Shown here: positions 14,286-25,619 of the stretch, in pieces | How positions within the stretch are numbered: position 1 is the stretch's first letter | Layout: every line of letters starts with the position of its first letter | NCBI RefSeq assembly: GCF_032854445.1 | Contig: NC_088295.1 | Location: 76,534,028-76,598,027, forward strand | Length of the DNA: 64,000 nt | Source of the DNA: Liolophura sinensis | Lineage: Eukaryota; Mollusca; Polyplacophora; Chitonida; Chitonidae | Direction: 5' to 3' | The notes under the pieces: generated by a model | What the model was told of the DNA's origin: nothing | Databases searched by the model: none | The model's input: only the letters and a program-made list of their open reading frames with translations | Program-made: the position numbers and the translations under genes

Positions 14286-14563
14286 GAAGAGTGGAAGAAT
14301 CAAGAGATTCTGGACGCTCTGTTCATAATTACTTACAATTTACTTACTTTACTTCACTTAATTTTGTTAAACTTAATAGACATGCCTCTTTATGAACAGC
14401 TGCAGAACCGCAGCATGCTTACGCCCTGCAAATCTGCAGCTTCACATGCCCATGATGGCGGCAAAACCTCATGACTTTCCTTTCAGCAGGCCAGACGTTC
14501 TACGATACACATTACTGCAAGGATATACCAATAAAGGCCAAAAGGCACATATAGTATGAGTAC

Positions 14564-14671
14564 CTTTGATGATCTCAGTAAATGCTCCTGAACTTTCCGC
14601 AGACAGGTTCACAAAAATGGGAACATTTACGTAAACTAAGCTCATTGGTTTTAAATTAATGCAACGATAAT
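14564..14671 (-). CDS. Candidate exon (ectodomain-like), phase 1-1
   Basis: The minus-strand acceptor GAGCCTTTTTCAG is strong; the donor CAAAG|GTACTC is acceptable. The 36 codons start DYRCINLKPMSLVYVNVP and continue IFVNLSAESSGAFTEIIK. It lies just beyond an R2 repeat and downstream of the stop codon of the small membrane-protein gene, so it would belong to another transcript or an alternative 3' end. No family recognised. Confidence 0.3.
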
Positions 14672-15208
14672 CTGAAAAAGGCTCAGTAAGATAAAGACTT
14701 TCCTGTAAATAGGTCAAGAGATATGGCAGTCACAGAGAGACAAACTGACAAAGGAACGGGGAAACAGACGAACAAACAGTGACAAGGCAATATACTTCGG
14801 CTCTAAGATGATCAGAAATAAAATAGCAAGTGTAAAAATGTCATTTTCAGAAAGGCTTCTCTTTCACGGTCTGAACTTGTATCGTTGAATACCTGAGCAT
14901 ATCATTTTCATTTTCACAATTATTTTAAGTACAGGCATTTTTATTTCGTCAGTTTAGTTTAACCCTGATTTCCTCGTGTTAATTACGTTTGTGATCTACA
15001 TTACAAATTAGTACAACATAATAAGCTAATGATTTTGGTTAGTCTGCATATTGTCCATGGGGCCATGTTCATGATGCTCTCAGCACATTCACCGTTCTTC
15101 CTGGTTAGCTTGGGATGCATTGAAAGCGATACTAAACGCCGCCATTAACATTATGAGCCATGCTGACTATATTGTTCTGTTTCTGGGATAAGTGTTGTTT
15201 TTCAGTCT

Positions 15209-15545
15209 TCACCGCTTGTGACCCTGGGCCCCGGATGAACGTGCATCGGACACTCCGTTAACTGGCTCGTACAGATTTGTCTCAAATCGTTCATTTTCGT
15301 AAAAGGGCTGGTCTATGTCAAAATACTCATGTTTATATACATGCTGTGGTTGCATGTAGCTCTCAGGCTGTTGTCGATCCCTCCTTGTTCCTTCTTGCAT
15401 GGAATAGTATGGTGAGCAAGAATTGTGACTCGTCTGTAATCCAGGGTAGCCTTCTGTCCCTTCATACAGATGTGAATCGCTTGTTAATCCAGTTCCCCTT
15501 ATAGAAGTCGCATCTTGGGGGTGTTTTCTTGCATTCCTCTGTAAA
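15209..15545 (-). CDS. Exon 3 of small membrane protein: cytoplasmic tail and stop
   Basis: Acceptor TTTTCCTGCATGCAG, phase 2, 111 codons plus the stop at 15,209-15,211. The tail begins LQRNARKHPQD (basic, as expected on the cytoplasmic side) and is rich in Tyr, Gln, Glu and Ser. Motifs include HLYEGT, CSPYYSMQ, SYMQPQ, HVYKHEYFDID, PFYENERF and NLYEPV. The pYxN-like YEN could bind GRB2-type SH2 domains; this is inference. Confidence 0.6.
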
Positions 15546-18059
15546 CTGCATGCAGGAAAATGCCAACATTTCAAAAACGAGTACATTGTTAAACATACTT
15601 GTATACAAATCGTTGCTTGCTCCGATTATCAAAGTTTGAACAACGCTCTGCTACTGGAAGCCTTGTCATGAGTGGTATGACTTAGCCCAAATGGGGATCA
15701 TCAGTTAGATAAAGAGATGAAATAAAAATAGTACAAATTTGCATGATTCATGGAAGTGCCATAAATTTCGATCCTCAGAAATTAACGTTTTTATGAGATG
15801 TCATGTAAAGTTGATTCATCTTACCAGTTTGCGCAGGCGCCTATGCAGGTAATGACCAGTGAAATTCCAAAAACGGCTAAGAAAACCCAAAGGCCAAATG
15901 GTTCAGTCGACGAATCATCATCTGAAATTGCAAGTTGACACTAAATGGTAATTTAATTTATAACCTACCACGGGCAGGATTGAAAAACACTTCCAACATG
16001 TAATGTTGTGGATAATCAGTATTGCGGCTCTTTTCATGGAATGTTCTAGTTTGATGTCCACACTGTAAAACGCCGAGAGGATGCATTTGGCTTTTCTAAG
16101 TTTTTATACATCTCTGTGTAGGCTTACTACAGTGTTTACACATAGATGAAAGGCAGTAATAAAGCTGAGTGTGGAATATATACGCAGTTAGTTTGTTCAA
16201 TATGATTAAAACTAACAGCACACGATCTCTTGCCAGTTTACCTCAGAGAGGGTTTTATTCTAACTGTTCACGTAAATGAGTGTAGCAAATTACACGCCCC
16301 CTAGCACCATGGCTGAAGAAGCACTATGTAAAATAAATGCAGTGGCATCAGTTGAACTTTAGTAGACGTCACTGGTCTAGGATTAATATAAATGCTGTGT
16401 TGTCATCATATTTAACATACAATGACATTAAAACAGTGCTTAGACCACCAGAAAAATCCTTGTTTATGCGGGAACACAATACAACTAAGACAGCATAGAG
16501 AGAGAGAGAGAAAGAAAAACAGAGCAGGAACAACAGTGTAATAGCTGGCAAATGGTCACACGTAACGGGTGAAATAGGGTCTCTTGCCATTTAGTTGGAC
16601 ATTTCAGAGTACCCGTACATTAACACAGGGTCTTATACATGGGCGTATGACGTGGAAATGTCATTAAAGCTGGCACAAGAATGTCGGTTATTTAAAGCCA
16701 TACTCTTATCTTAAAATTTTTTTTATGACGACGAAGGAATCCGTAGGATGTATATAATGTGCCTCCTTGTCGCAGGGCGGATTTCCACCTCTCTTTTATC
16801 TAATGCTGCTTCACTGAGACGACTTGCCGAAGGCAAGTGAAACGCCCCGCCCGAGCCATTATACTGATAAGGGTCAACCAGTCGTTGCACTCTCCCCCTT
16901 CATGCTGAACACCAAGCGAGGAAATTACAATTTCCTCTTTTAAAGTCTTAGATGTGACTCGACCCAGGATTGATTCTGGATCTACCGCTCCTGAAGCTGA
17001 CGTTCTACCAACTGTGCCTCTATGTGGACAAGTTAGAAGTTTCCTCAAAAGGCATACCAATCGGAACATGAAGCCACAACACACCACATACGAGTGTAGT
17101 AACTTAGTGAAATGTAATTTACACACGGCGAACTGTATAACGAATTTTCGTTCTTTAGGCCTAAATTGATATTCATGAGGATTTGGGATTGTCCCACTAA
17201 AAAAAATGAACCTTATGTTTCCAAAACAGTTTTAAATTCACAAACTATACTGACGAGCAAAAAAAATATACGCTTTAAATTTGATCAGTTTACCTTTTAT
17301 AGGTTTTACGTATATAATTCATAAACTCAGGAGAAAATCCCGTGTGGTTAGGTAAATATAACAACATTATTTGAGACGAAACATACGCTTAAGAAATATA
17401 TAACAAAATATCAACCAATTTAACATGTGTAGGTTCTTGGCACAGTGTTGTCACTTTTAATATTTTAAGCAATCGAGACTTAACATAGGGGTGATGATTT
17501 CATTGAAGACAGTTTAACCAGTTGTCCACCACAGAGCAACAAGGCATTGACGAAGCACTTAACCTCCAGAGCAGTATTAGGAGCGTTCTGTGCCCTAATT
17601 CATCAACCTTTTCGCATACAAAAGATCAAATTTGAGTGAAATTTATGCACCTTGATAACTTGATTCTGTAGATGAAATTCAGGGTTGCACAAAAATTATG
17701 AATTTATCACCCTAAACAGAATAATGTATTCAGAATATGCTTAAATGAACACATTGCAAAGATGCGCAAAGGTTGACAAATTACAGTGAAGTGAAGAAAA
17801 CAATCACGAATACTTGTGAAAAAGTTTCAGAAGATATGATTTCCTGTGTGAGGAGTTGATTTTCTGCCGTACACTTTTCTACACCTAACTACGACAGATA
17901 CTCACACAACGCATGAAACTGCCACACGAATCGCGATCGAAAACAAAATAACTCACCTGGAGAAATGCCACTCACGAGAGAAAATAAAGCTAGGAGTAAA
18001 GGGAACGCGATGAACATCATGTCGGCCAAATATCTTTTCAGTGTTGATGGCACATGCAT
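15209..18059 (-). CDS. Small single-pass membrane protein with Tyr-rich tail (3 exons)
   Basis: Predicted 178 residues in three phase-compatible exons: 17,957-18,059, 15,825-15,921 and 15,209-15,545. The parts are a signal peptide, a very short acidic ectodomain (DDDSSTEP), one membrane helix, cysteines just inside the membrane, and a 110-residue tail with about a dozen tyrosines. Tail motifs such as YENE, YEPV and YYSM look like SH2-type sites. The family is not recognised; the layout recalls small Shisa- or CYYR-like proteins without their cysteine-rich ectodomain. Extra ectodomain exons in phase 1 could exist between exons 1 and 2. A possible polyadenylation signal (TTTATT on the + strand) lies near 14,940. 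Confidence 0.55.
15825..15921 (-). CDS. Exon 2 of small membrane protein: transmembrane helix
   Basis: On the minus strand, acceptor GCAATTTCAG and donor AACTG|GTAAGA, phase 1 to 2. It encodes DDDSSTEPFGLW and then VFLAVFGISLVITCIGACAN, a membrane helix ending in cysteines that may be palmitoylated. Confidence 0.6.
16180..16610 (+). repeat. Dispersed repeat family R1, copy 2 (about 1.3 units)
   Basis: GTTTACCTCAGAGAGGGTTT, GTTCACGTAAATGAGTGTAG, CATGGCTGAAGAAGCA and GACGTCACTGGTCTAG, then an AG-rich run, then a second GCTGGCAAATGGTCACAC. The block order is circularly permuted relative to copy 1, as expected if units were once tandem. Confidence 0.65.
16738..17030 (-). mobile_element. tRNA-derived SINE (family S1), reverse orientation
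   Basis: Reverse-complement match to the S1 body and head: GGAAATCCGCCCTG, GGGCGGGGCG, TCAGTATAATGGCTCGG and the tRNA-like B box are recognisable. It lies in an intron of the small minus-strand membrane-protein gene. Confidence 0.75.
17957..18059 (-). CDS. Exon 1 of small membrane protein: signal peptide
   Basis: From the ATG at 18,059 the minus strand reads MHVPSTLKRYLADMM and then FIAFPLLLALFSLVSG, a strong signal sequence; Met14 or Met15 are alternative starts. It ends at the donor CCAG|GTGAGT in phase 1. The low coordinate may be off by one base. Confidence 0.55.
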
Positions 18060-18493
18060 TTCCGTTAATATTAATCTGTATACTAAAATAAGCTTACTAT
18101 GATTAACTTCCTGGAATTGAGGAAGCAGTGTATATTCAGTAAATACGATGCTCCAGATGCATGCATGTTGGACATTTATCCACTATCGCAAAATATTATT
18201 TATGCCAATTCTTCAGTAACATTTACGCGGAAATGAACTACAACACATAATAGTGTGAGATTCTGCCATGATCACCTCATTTTGTGAAGCTACAATACCA
18301 ATAGCAACCTCACATACGCAAGTAGTTATTTAAAAAAACATATGAAATAGCTTTAATAGCTTGCCCTCTTTTTTTTGTGCAGGCGAAAAAAATAAAGGAA
18401 AAGAAAACTCCCACTAAAGAGATTGGGGGTGAGTTTTTCTTTTTTTAAGCAGACGAAAACAAAAAAACTCCCACAAAAAAATCTCGTGGCCCC

Positions 18494-18520
18494 GACATAA
18501 TAAGCCATTCTTATTATGTC
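18494..18520. repeat. Short perfect hairpin upstream of the small membrane-protein gene
   Basis: GACATAATAAG and CTTATTATGTC are 11-base arms around a five-base loop. Direct A-rich repeats with ACTCCCAC lie just before it (18.38-18.48 kb). Confidence 0.6.
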
Positions 18521-18912
18521 TTGCTTCGCGCATTGTTGAATCACTCATGTATGTGACACTGTCATTGGATGATTATCTTTTAGAGAAAAGACAAAACCGC
18601 CATGCCCCCTTTACGTCTCCGTATGAATAGGTTAAACGTTGGTTTATTTTGACATTGTTTTAAATGTTTTCTGTCAGTTTGTGGCTTTTCCCCAAACCCG
18701 TTTGCCTTCGGTAATTTCCATAGACACTCGTGAATGGCCTGGCAAGTAGACATCTGCCGTTGTTAGGATCATTGAACACAGACAAGGTAAGCATGTACTG
18801 AAAAAAAGGTTTTCACTGACCGTGAATGAAAACATTTATGGATACATGGCTATGTCGGAATAAAACACACATACTTGTGTCGCGTATCCTAAGGCAACAA
18901 GTTGTATTCTAC

Positions 18913-19062
18913 CTCTGCTCTCCTCATTTGAAACTGTGACATTTATTAGTTGACCAAAAAGATCTATGTCATATGTTGAATGAGGAGGAAGATCATCTCT
19001 ATGGCTCGTTCTCTCTAAATAACATTTCCTGAAACTTTTCTGAGAAATGAACTGCAACTTCA
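18913..19062 (-). CDS. Candidate exon (ectodomain-like), phase 1-1
   Basis: The minus strand has a strong acceptor GCATGCTTTTCCAG and a weaker donor AGAG|GTAGAA around 50 open codons. The translation, starting VKLQFISQKSFRKC and including YDIDLFGQLINVTVSN, looks like extracellular beta-structure with an N-glycosylation site. It would join in frame to the candidate exon at 14.6 kb or to the transmembrane exon at 15.8 kb. No family recognised. Confidence 0.3.
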
Positions 19063-19439
19063 CTGGAAAAGCATGCCTGATTAGCACACACAGAAATAAA
19101 GCACAACAAAACTATGTGAAACGCAAACGTAACAGATAGCGGTTCGACTTGAGAGGCCTACATAGTCTGCAAACCTATACTGGTATGTTGTGACAGTATT
19201 TACATAATAGTATTATCAAAGCTTCAAAGGATAACATGACCACGCATGTACTTAAATTAATTTCGAGACCGTGTGTGTATTGTATAAATTTCTAAATATA
19301 GCGCAAAAACACAAAACACAAAGGAGAAATGCTACCTGTTAGTTGTCGATCAGATTAAAATATTAGACTTTTCATTTTCTCTGAAGTTTTCATATGAACA
19401 CAGTGGCAATGATATGCTAATATGTTAATGAAAATAAAC

Positions 19440-19580
19440 TACTCAGGAGCCTCCCACGAATGCGGTCACTGTGAGTTCAAGTCCAGCTCATGCCGGCTTC
19501 CTCTCCAGCCGTACGTGGGAAGGTCTTTCAGCAACCTGCGGATGGTTGCGGGTTTCACCCGAACAAATCAATAAATAAAT
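19440..19580 (-). mobile_element. SINE family S2, partial, reverse orientation
   Basis: CAGGAGCCTCCCACGAATGC, GTTCAAGTCCAGCTCATGCC and GTACGTGGGAAGGTCTTTCA are the reverse complement of the S2 body, followed by an AATAAATAAATAA end. Confidence 0.7.
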
Positions 19581-20199
19581 AACAAACTATTAGATTTTAT
19601 ATTATTAAATTTACCCACAAGTTGCAGGTATACAAAGCCCTACAGCAATTTTGTTTGAACGTTTTAATACGTGTTCTAAAAGAAATTGTTTTTTTTTTTT
19701 TTGTTTTTAACAAAAGTTATATCCCGCCAATTCGGAAAATGTGATGGTTTACAGACCAGCGAAAAATAGCTTTGCGCATGCCCATAAACTATCGTATTCA
19801 CCTTATTGGTATAATATGATAGCATTTTACTCCGAGATTACATTCGAGTAACATTTGTCACAAATACCTGAATAAAGGTTTAAAATGTGTGGTAATACCA
19901 ATAACAAATAATAACAAAATACAAGGAACAGCATTGTGTACATTTCGTGAAAGCATTATTTTATTATCTTCACGGAGTATCGTTATACCACGTAAATGTC
20001 TTCCAGTCATTGGGAAAACCCTTTACATGTATTCACCGACAAGTTCATCCGCCAGTACACGTAGTCGTACGAATGGTTACATATATATGCATGTGCAGTT
20101 GGACTGGGAAATATGACAATATGTCATACTGTGTATTCGTAAACAAGTATTTAAACCTCAGTAGTTTGTGTCGGAATGTGCCATTCTTCTTATTACGAT

Positions 20200-20201
<2 letters not shown>

Positions 20202-20286
<85 letters not shown>
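20202..20286. repeat. (TA)n microsatellite
   Basis: About 42 uninterrupted AT dinucleotides, directly abutting the 5' edge of a LINE reverse transcriptase fragment. Confidence 0.95.
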
Positions 20287-20287
<1 letters not shown>

Positions 20288-20691
20288 CCTCTTTATTGAT
20301 GTTATACAGGGCTCTCATTCTGTCAAGACTGGATTATTGCTGCGAAGTATTCGATTCAGTGGCCCAGTCAGTTAAAGGTAAGCTAGAAAGTATCCAATAC
20401 CGAGCGTTATCTGTTTGTACTGGTGCAATTAAAGGGGCCTCGTTACAAGTGGCCTGCAGTGAACTCCCCTTGTCGATTAGACGTAAGCTCAGAACTTTGA
20501 AATACACTCTTGTTCATAGGCTGTCCTACGATAATCCTCCTTCTCTATTCTTACAGCCTTCTTATCATGATTTTCTGTACAATGGACGCAATTCCGGAAA
20601 CTTTAGCGTACGATCAAGAGAAATCCGTGATGACGTGGGTGTTGACCTGACCAAGCTGGAAAAAGCAACTCCTTTCCCGCACCCTCCTTAG
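20287..20691 (+). pseudogene. Jockey-like LINE reverse transcriptase C-terminal fragment
   Basis: The open frame beginning LYRALILSRLDYCCEVFDS and continuing SIQYRALSVCTGAIKG and PLSIRRKLRTLKY matches the thumb/connection region that follows the reverse transcriptase core in Jockey/CR1-type non-LTR retrotransposons. It starts directly after a (TA)n run and stops at 20,689, so it is a truncated relic. More decayed sequence of the same type may continue to about 20,870. Confidence 0.7.
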
Positions 20692-21851
20692 CTTTTACAA
20701 GTACCTAATGTTTGCATGGGGTTACGTGAGTATACCCACAAATCTGACCAACCTAATCTTAACTGCTTGTCTTTTAAAAACTTTCGTGCAAAAGCGAAGC
20801 GTAGTTTTGTCCTGCAGAAAAACTTAATTGCATATTAAGTTGCGAAAGAATATGTGTGTGAAAAATTTGTACCCATGAGGTTTATATTTTTGGTTTTATC
20901 AGAAGACTAAATTAGGGTCAAAAGCAGATTTTGCTATTTTATGGAATTTTCCTGAGGGAATTCCCTTTATAATACAAATATGATTACATCGACTAAAATC
21001 ATTTCAACACGTTTGATGTATGAGGGAGTTCATTTTGTAGACTATATCAAAGTGTCGTGTTGGTCCACGCAATCATATTTATATTTGATATTTATATTTA
21101 AGTTGAAAAAATGAGATAATGTAGAAAGTTCATTGGAACGCTACATTCACCCTAATTTTTCATAGCTACTAACACGTTGTCCGTGTGGATTCAGTGGTAA
21201 CATGGGTGGTTTGAAGCCGTTTTGTTAAATAAGATCACGAATTCCTTGTATATTATTTCAGTGCTTAACATGAGCTAATAAGGGTGGGGGTAGTCATTTG
21301 AACCAGACAAGAAATATTTTTATTTTTGACAAGTCATATGTTAGATAAGTTTAATATATTGTAGTAAATGTATATAGATGACATATGGTATTCTTTTCAT
21401 GAAAACTCAATGCTAACTGCAGCTAACATCATATCGTACAGTTATATTGAGGAAGGTAGGGGGAGAGAATCTGTTTATCAGTTTATACAGTGTCTTAAAG
21501 ACACTATCATATATTCACGTTACAGTTTGTAAAACAAAACTTGGTTGAAATAACAACATGTGACGGAAAAGGATATTATCCTATGCGTTGACTGGCATAC
21601 ATTAGGCTGATCGTTAGCGAATATTTTTAGCCTTGGGAATTTTAACACCTGTTACACAACAACTTCGACCGCATACTGGGGAAGGCCTTGCGTCAATCCA
21701 TCAAAGCTCTGTCAATGTGAGCAGGCTGGCAATCGGTCTGAGGGACTGGGATACGATTTTCAATCTGGTTGCAAGGGATTCTTATTGTCAGGTTATATGT
21801 CAGGTAGAGGCAGTAATTATCAGAGGGCTGGAATGGAGGAATGGTTGATAT

Positions 21852-22058
21852 GGATCGATAAATACGAGCATTTGTCGATACCAATAATTTATTTATCGAC
21901 TTCATTAATTCATTTATCGATATCGGTCATCCATTTATCAATAAGTCATTTATCGATATCGATGATTCATTTAGGGATATCAATAAAGGAATTATCGATA
22001 TCGTTCATTGATCCATAAATATCAATAAATGATTTATCAATATCTATAATTTTCGATT
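21852..22058. repeat. Degenerate tandem repeat rich in ATCGAT
   Basis: About nine degenerate copies of a roughly 24-base unit such as TTATCGATATCGATGATTCA. Many copies contain TATCGATA-like palindromes. Confidence 0.75.
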
Positions 22059-22157
22059 AAATGTTAACTTGGTCTCTCATAGTTTTGGAGAATAATAATA
22101 ATCGTAACAATTTCAATAGATGATCCCTCGGGGCGGAATAAGTGCAAAGTATACTAC

Positions 22158-22515
22158 CAGCCCGGATAGCACAGTTGGTAGAGCGTCCGCTTCGGGACCG
22201 GTAGATCAAGGATCAATCCTTGATCGAGTCACACCTAAGACTTTAAAAGAGGAAGTTGTAACTTCCTCCGTGGTGTTCAGCATGAAGGGGATAGTGCAAC
22301 GACTGGTTGACCCGTATCAGTATAATGGCTCGGGCGGGGCGCCTTACTTGCCTTCGGTAAGTAGTCTCAGTGAAGCAGCACTAAATAAAAGAGCGGTGGA
22401 AATCCGTCCTGCAACAAGGAGGCACATTATACGTACATGCACCCTAATGATTCCTTCGTCGTCATATGACTGAAAAATTGTCGAGTACGACGTTAAACCC
22501 CAAGCACGCACGCAC
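22158..22515 (+). mobile_element. tRNA-derived SINE (family S1), nearly full length
   Basis: The tRNA-like head has an A box-like TAGCACAGTTGGTAGAGCG and a B box-like GGATCAATCCTTGATC. A conserved body (GGTTGACCCGTATCAGTATA, ATAATGGCTCGGGCGGGGC) and a 3' end around GTCATATGACTGAAAAATTG and ACGACGTTAAACCCCAAGCA follow, ending in CACGCACG repeats. About 357 bp, the best copy in the window. Confidence 0.8.
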
Positions 22516-22984
22516 GCAAAGTATACTGACACTGCAAAAAAGCCCCAGCTGTTAGAGATGGTGACTTGCAGGTAAGATCCTTAACTTCATATTTTGCTCA
22601 ATTCATTGTGCCAAAGTTTTATATTTGTTAATTTTTTTTTATTTAAATGTTCTTTGACAACATAAAATTGATGATATATGGAATGGTATATCTTGCATAC
22701 CGCTGATATGACATACATAAAATCGCTAGGAAAATCTTGCATGGGTAAGTCATAGATGGTTATGATCCCTGTACTCGATCATATGTAAGACAGCTTCGGC
22801 GGCATAGGTGTTAAAGCATTCGCACGATACTTCAGTGGCAACAGGAGTTTGGCGGCACACATGGACACACCCTGACACAAGAAGACACAATATATGTACA
22901 TACACTTCGTCGTCGTATGACTGAAAAATTAAGTACGGTGTAAATATAAACGTCAAGTCCGACATTCATATACCATTCGTAGTC

Positions 22985-23335
22985 CGTAAAAGGCGTTCCA
23001 AGTCGATAATCGCAAGATCCATTTCCAAAACAACCTTTAACACTAACTTCCAAAGACAAAGGTATGTAAGAAATTATACAGATAAGAAATAAAGCCGGTA
23101 ACACACAAGAGAGAAGCTGTCATCAGTTTTCAATGATGCCGAACAGACAATGAATATTCCAGGCATGAATTACATATCAAAGTTCAAATTTGTAGTCTGT
23201 GAATGACTTCCAGGTCAAATAACAATTAAACAAGTGTCTCTGTCGCGCTTTAATTGCAACTGTTCATAAACGCACCATGCTGATGTAATGAACATGGCTA
23301 CATATACGGCCCCTATCCCCAGGTTAAGCGGTATT
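22985..23335 (-). repeat. Dispersed repeat family R2, copy 3
   Basis: ACAACCTTTAACACTAACTT, TGCAACTGTTCATAAACGCA and CCAGGTTAAGCGGTATTAGA match R2 blocks. An open minus-strand frame with a signal-peptide-like stretch (PALFLICIISYIPLS) lies in it but has no ATG start. Confidence 0.55.
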
Positions 23336-23847
23336 AGATACAGTTTGAAAATGACTATCGTTACAGACCCTAACCGATCAGATTGTGATTCAAAAGTAAC
23401 GGACGATTACGTCTTTCCCGTTAACATGTTAGGATTTCATACTACAAGAGGCGCCATATATGATGTTACACATGACATGCTGGTCTGTATAAAAGCTGTC
23501 TACAAGATAGACGGTTACACTCGGCAACCAGTGCCATCTATCCTGTTAAATGCCATGTACGCGATAGATATGTACATAAGGATAACAGCGCCGTCGATGT
23601 GGTTGATCACAATGCAGATCGCCAGAGATTCTGAACGCTCTGTCCATACCTGCCAACGAGTGTTATACTCATAACAAAATTTCAGAAACTTAGAATGAAG
23701 GCCTTTGATGGAGTATTTTTGACAAACTAGTTTTTGAACTAACAACTTGTGACGCAGATGAAAGTCATCCCAATTTTCCCAAGATCTGACAAATGCTACA
23801 AGGCGAGATATGTATACGCCATATGCAGGAGCCTTTGGTATATTGCT

Positions 23848-24125
23848 ATCTAAATATCACAAATATTACAATATCAAAATTGAAATTATCCCTTTTGTAG
23901 TAAAGGCGGCGTGAAAAGAGACCTTGTTCGTCTTTGTACAAATATAGATCCAAATAAGATGTACCATCAGGACTATGTGTTGTCTCCTTTAAATCCAATG
24001 AAGGGGGGTAGATTTCCTTCACCGCTTGAGCAATATGGGGGTTATTTAACGCCAGTAGATCATCAATATGCCGGTTGGTAAATGAAAAAGATCGAGCATA
24101 TAGTCTTAATAATATGAAAACAGGT
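23848..24125 (-). pseudogene. Reverse transcriptase fragment, probably Penelope-like
   Basis: The minus-strand frame reads SFTNRHIDDLLALNNPHI, then EIYPPSLDLKETT, SYLDLYLYKDEQG and YYKRDNFNFDIV. This resembles the F-R-Y-I-D-D-x-L-x-x-N ... Y-P-x-x-L-x-L-K-x-T ... S-Y-L-D-L ... Y-D-K-R-D-x-F-N-F series of a reverse transcriptase family I associate with Penelope-like elements. The catalytic Tyr of YIDD is His here, and the fragment is truncated on both sides, next to a (TA)n(TG)n run. Confidence 0.6.
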
Positions 24126-24152
24126 ACAGGCACAGGTATAGGTAAAACCCAC

Positions 24153-24263
<111 letters not shown>

Positions 24264-24429
24264 CTTGTATATATGTATATAGTTTGATAAAGGTGTATTA
24301 ACCTTTACTCACCAGTCTACTCACCAAACTCACCAGTCCACTTCTTGATAACCATCACTCTTGAAGTGACAGCATGTCTGGAGGATTGGTTTCGGGCCAT
24401 TTATGAATGAACAAATGAATGAATGAATG

Positions 24430-24722
24430 AATGCTTGGGATTTTACATCGTAATTGACCATTATTCAGTCATAAGACGACGAGGACTCATTGGTTGTGTG
24501 TTCATACAATGTGGCATCTTGTAGTAGGGCGAATCCAAGTAGCCAAAGTCCTGCCGCCACTGCAGTATCTTGCCGAAGACAACAGACATAACACTCGACT
24601 CAGTCACGTTATACTGACACCGCGATAAAACCAGTCCTGTTTCTTTGCTCTCAATGCTGAGCGCCAAGCGAGGCAGCAAGAAGTAACAGTTTTAAAGTCT
24701 TTGATCTCCCGGCTTGGAGATC
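24430..24722 (-). mobile_element. Divergent SINE related to S1
   Basis: The reverse strand shares the order tRNA-like fragment, AAGACTTTAAAACTG, TTGGCGCTCAGCATTG, CTTCGGCAAGATACTG and TCGTCGTCTTATGACTGAAT with S1, but the body between is different. It looks like a separate subfamily with the same ends. Confidence 0.5.
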
Positions 24723-25619
24723 TTTTGTGAAGTTGGAGTAATCAAATACACCATATTGTGTGGTTGAAAAAACATACACTGCATCGCCTTTAAAGTTCTA
24801 TTCAACAATGACCCAGTTCAACACAATTTTGCAAGCCGCTACGGCCTCAGACCCCCATTACTTTTCCATAAGCGACAATGTTAACGTCTAGCGCTGTAGT
24901 TCAGTCCCAAACATTCTGTGGTCAATAAGCTTTGGTGCATACCTGGCCCAGTCTGTGAGAAACCATCCATAAAAATCTTGACATAGGTTGACCGTCAAAA
25001 TCTGGACCTTTCCATGCCGGCAGCTGGGAGGCGTGCCTAGCAACGCCAAGCGGACGTCACTCGCAGCCTCATCACTACCTCACACCTTGTGTCCTCTCGC
25101 CTAGAATTTCAAACTTTCATCAATAAAGCTCATACCTCCTCAAGGTTTAGACAGTTTCCAGCATTTTAATACCAAGCATGCACCTGCACACCAAAAATGG
25201 CCGCCTGGGAGCAAGAAAAGACTTGATACCCTAAAATTCAGAGAATTACATTCGTCCCGACCGACAAACGGAAGTTGGGTCTGTGTCCATACAAACTGTC
25301 CTAGTCCTCCATTATGGCATGACAACAAAATATTTCATCCTATTGTAAATAGGGTAATATATTTTTTGTGCTCAGCTGTCGTAAGCACATCTTAACCAAC
25401 AGTCAATTTGTAATCGGTAGATTCGTATATCCCAAAAACCATTTAAATTAAAAGCAGATGCGGTACTGATTAGGATCTAAGTAACATAATCCAGCGTTTC
25501 TTTATTTGAGACATCGTTATGGACTAGTGTTTGGTGATAGCAAACATGATTTGGTATACTGGTGTTTTCTAGTGTCTATTTAAAAATAATTGACTCTACT
25601 GTATGACAACTTGAGCTAC

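Noticed and set aside
19947-20280. Long open frame made of Tyr-Ile repeats
   Set aside because: Translation of a (TA)n microsatellite; only the downstream LINE part is meaningful. The same applies at 8.7, 24.2 and 51.7 kb.
22832-23104. Minus-strand frame with a signal-peptide-like start (PALFLICIISYIPLS) and cysteines
   Set aside because: No ATG in frame, and the sequence is part of an R2 copy.
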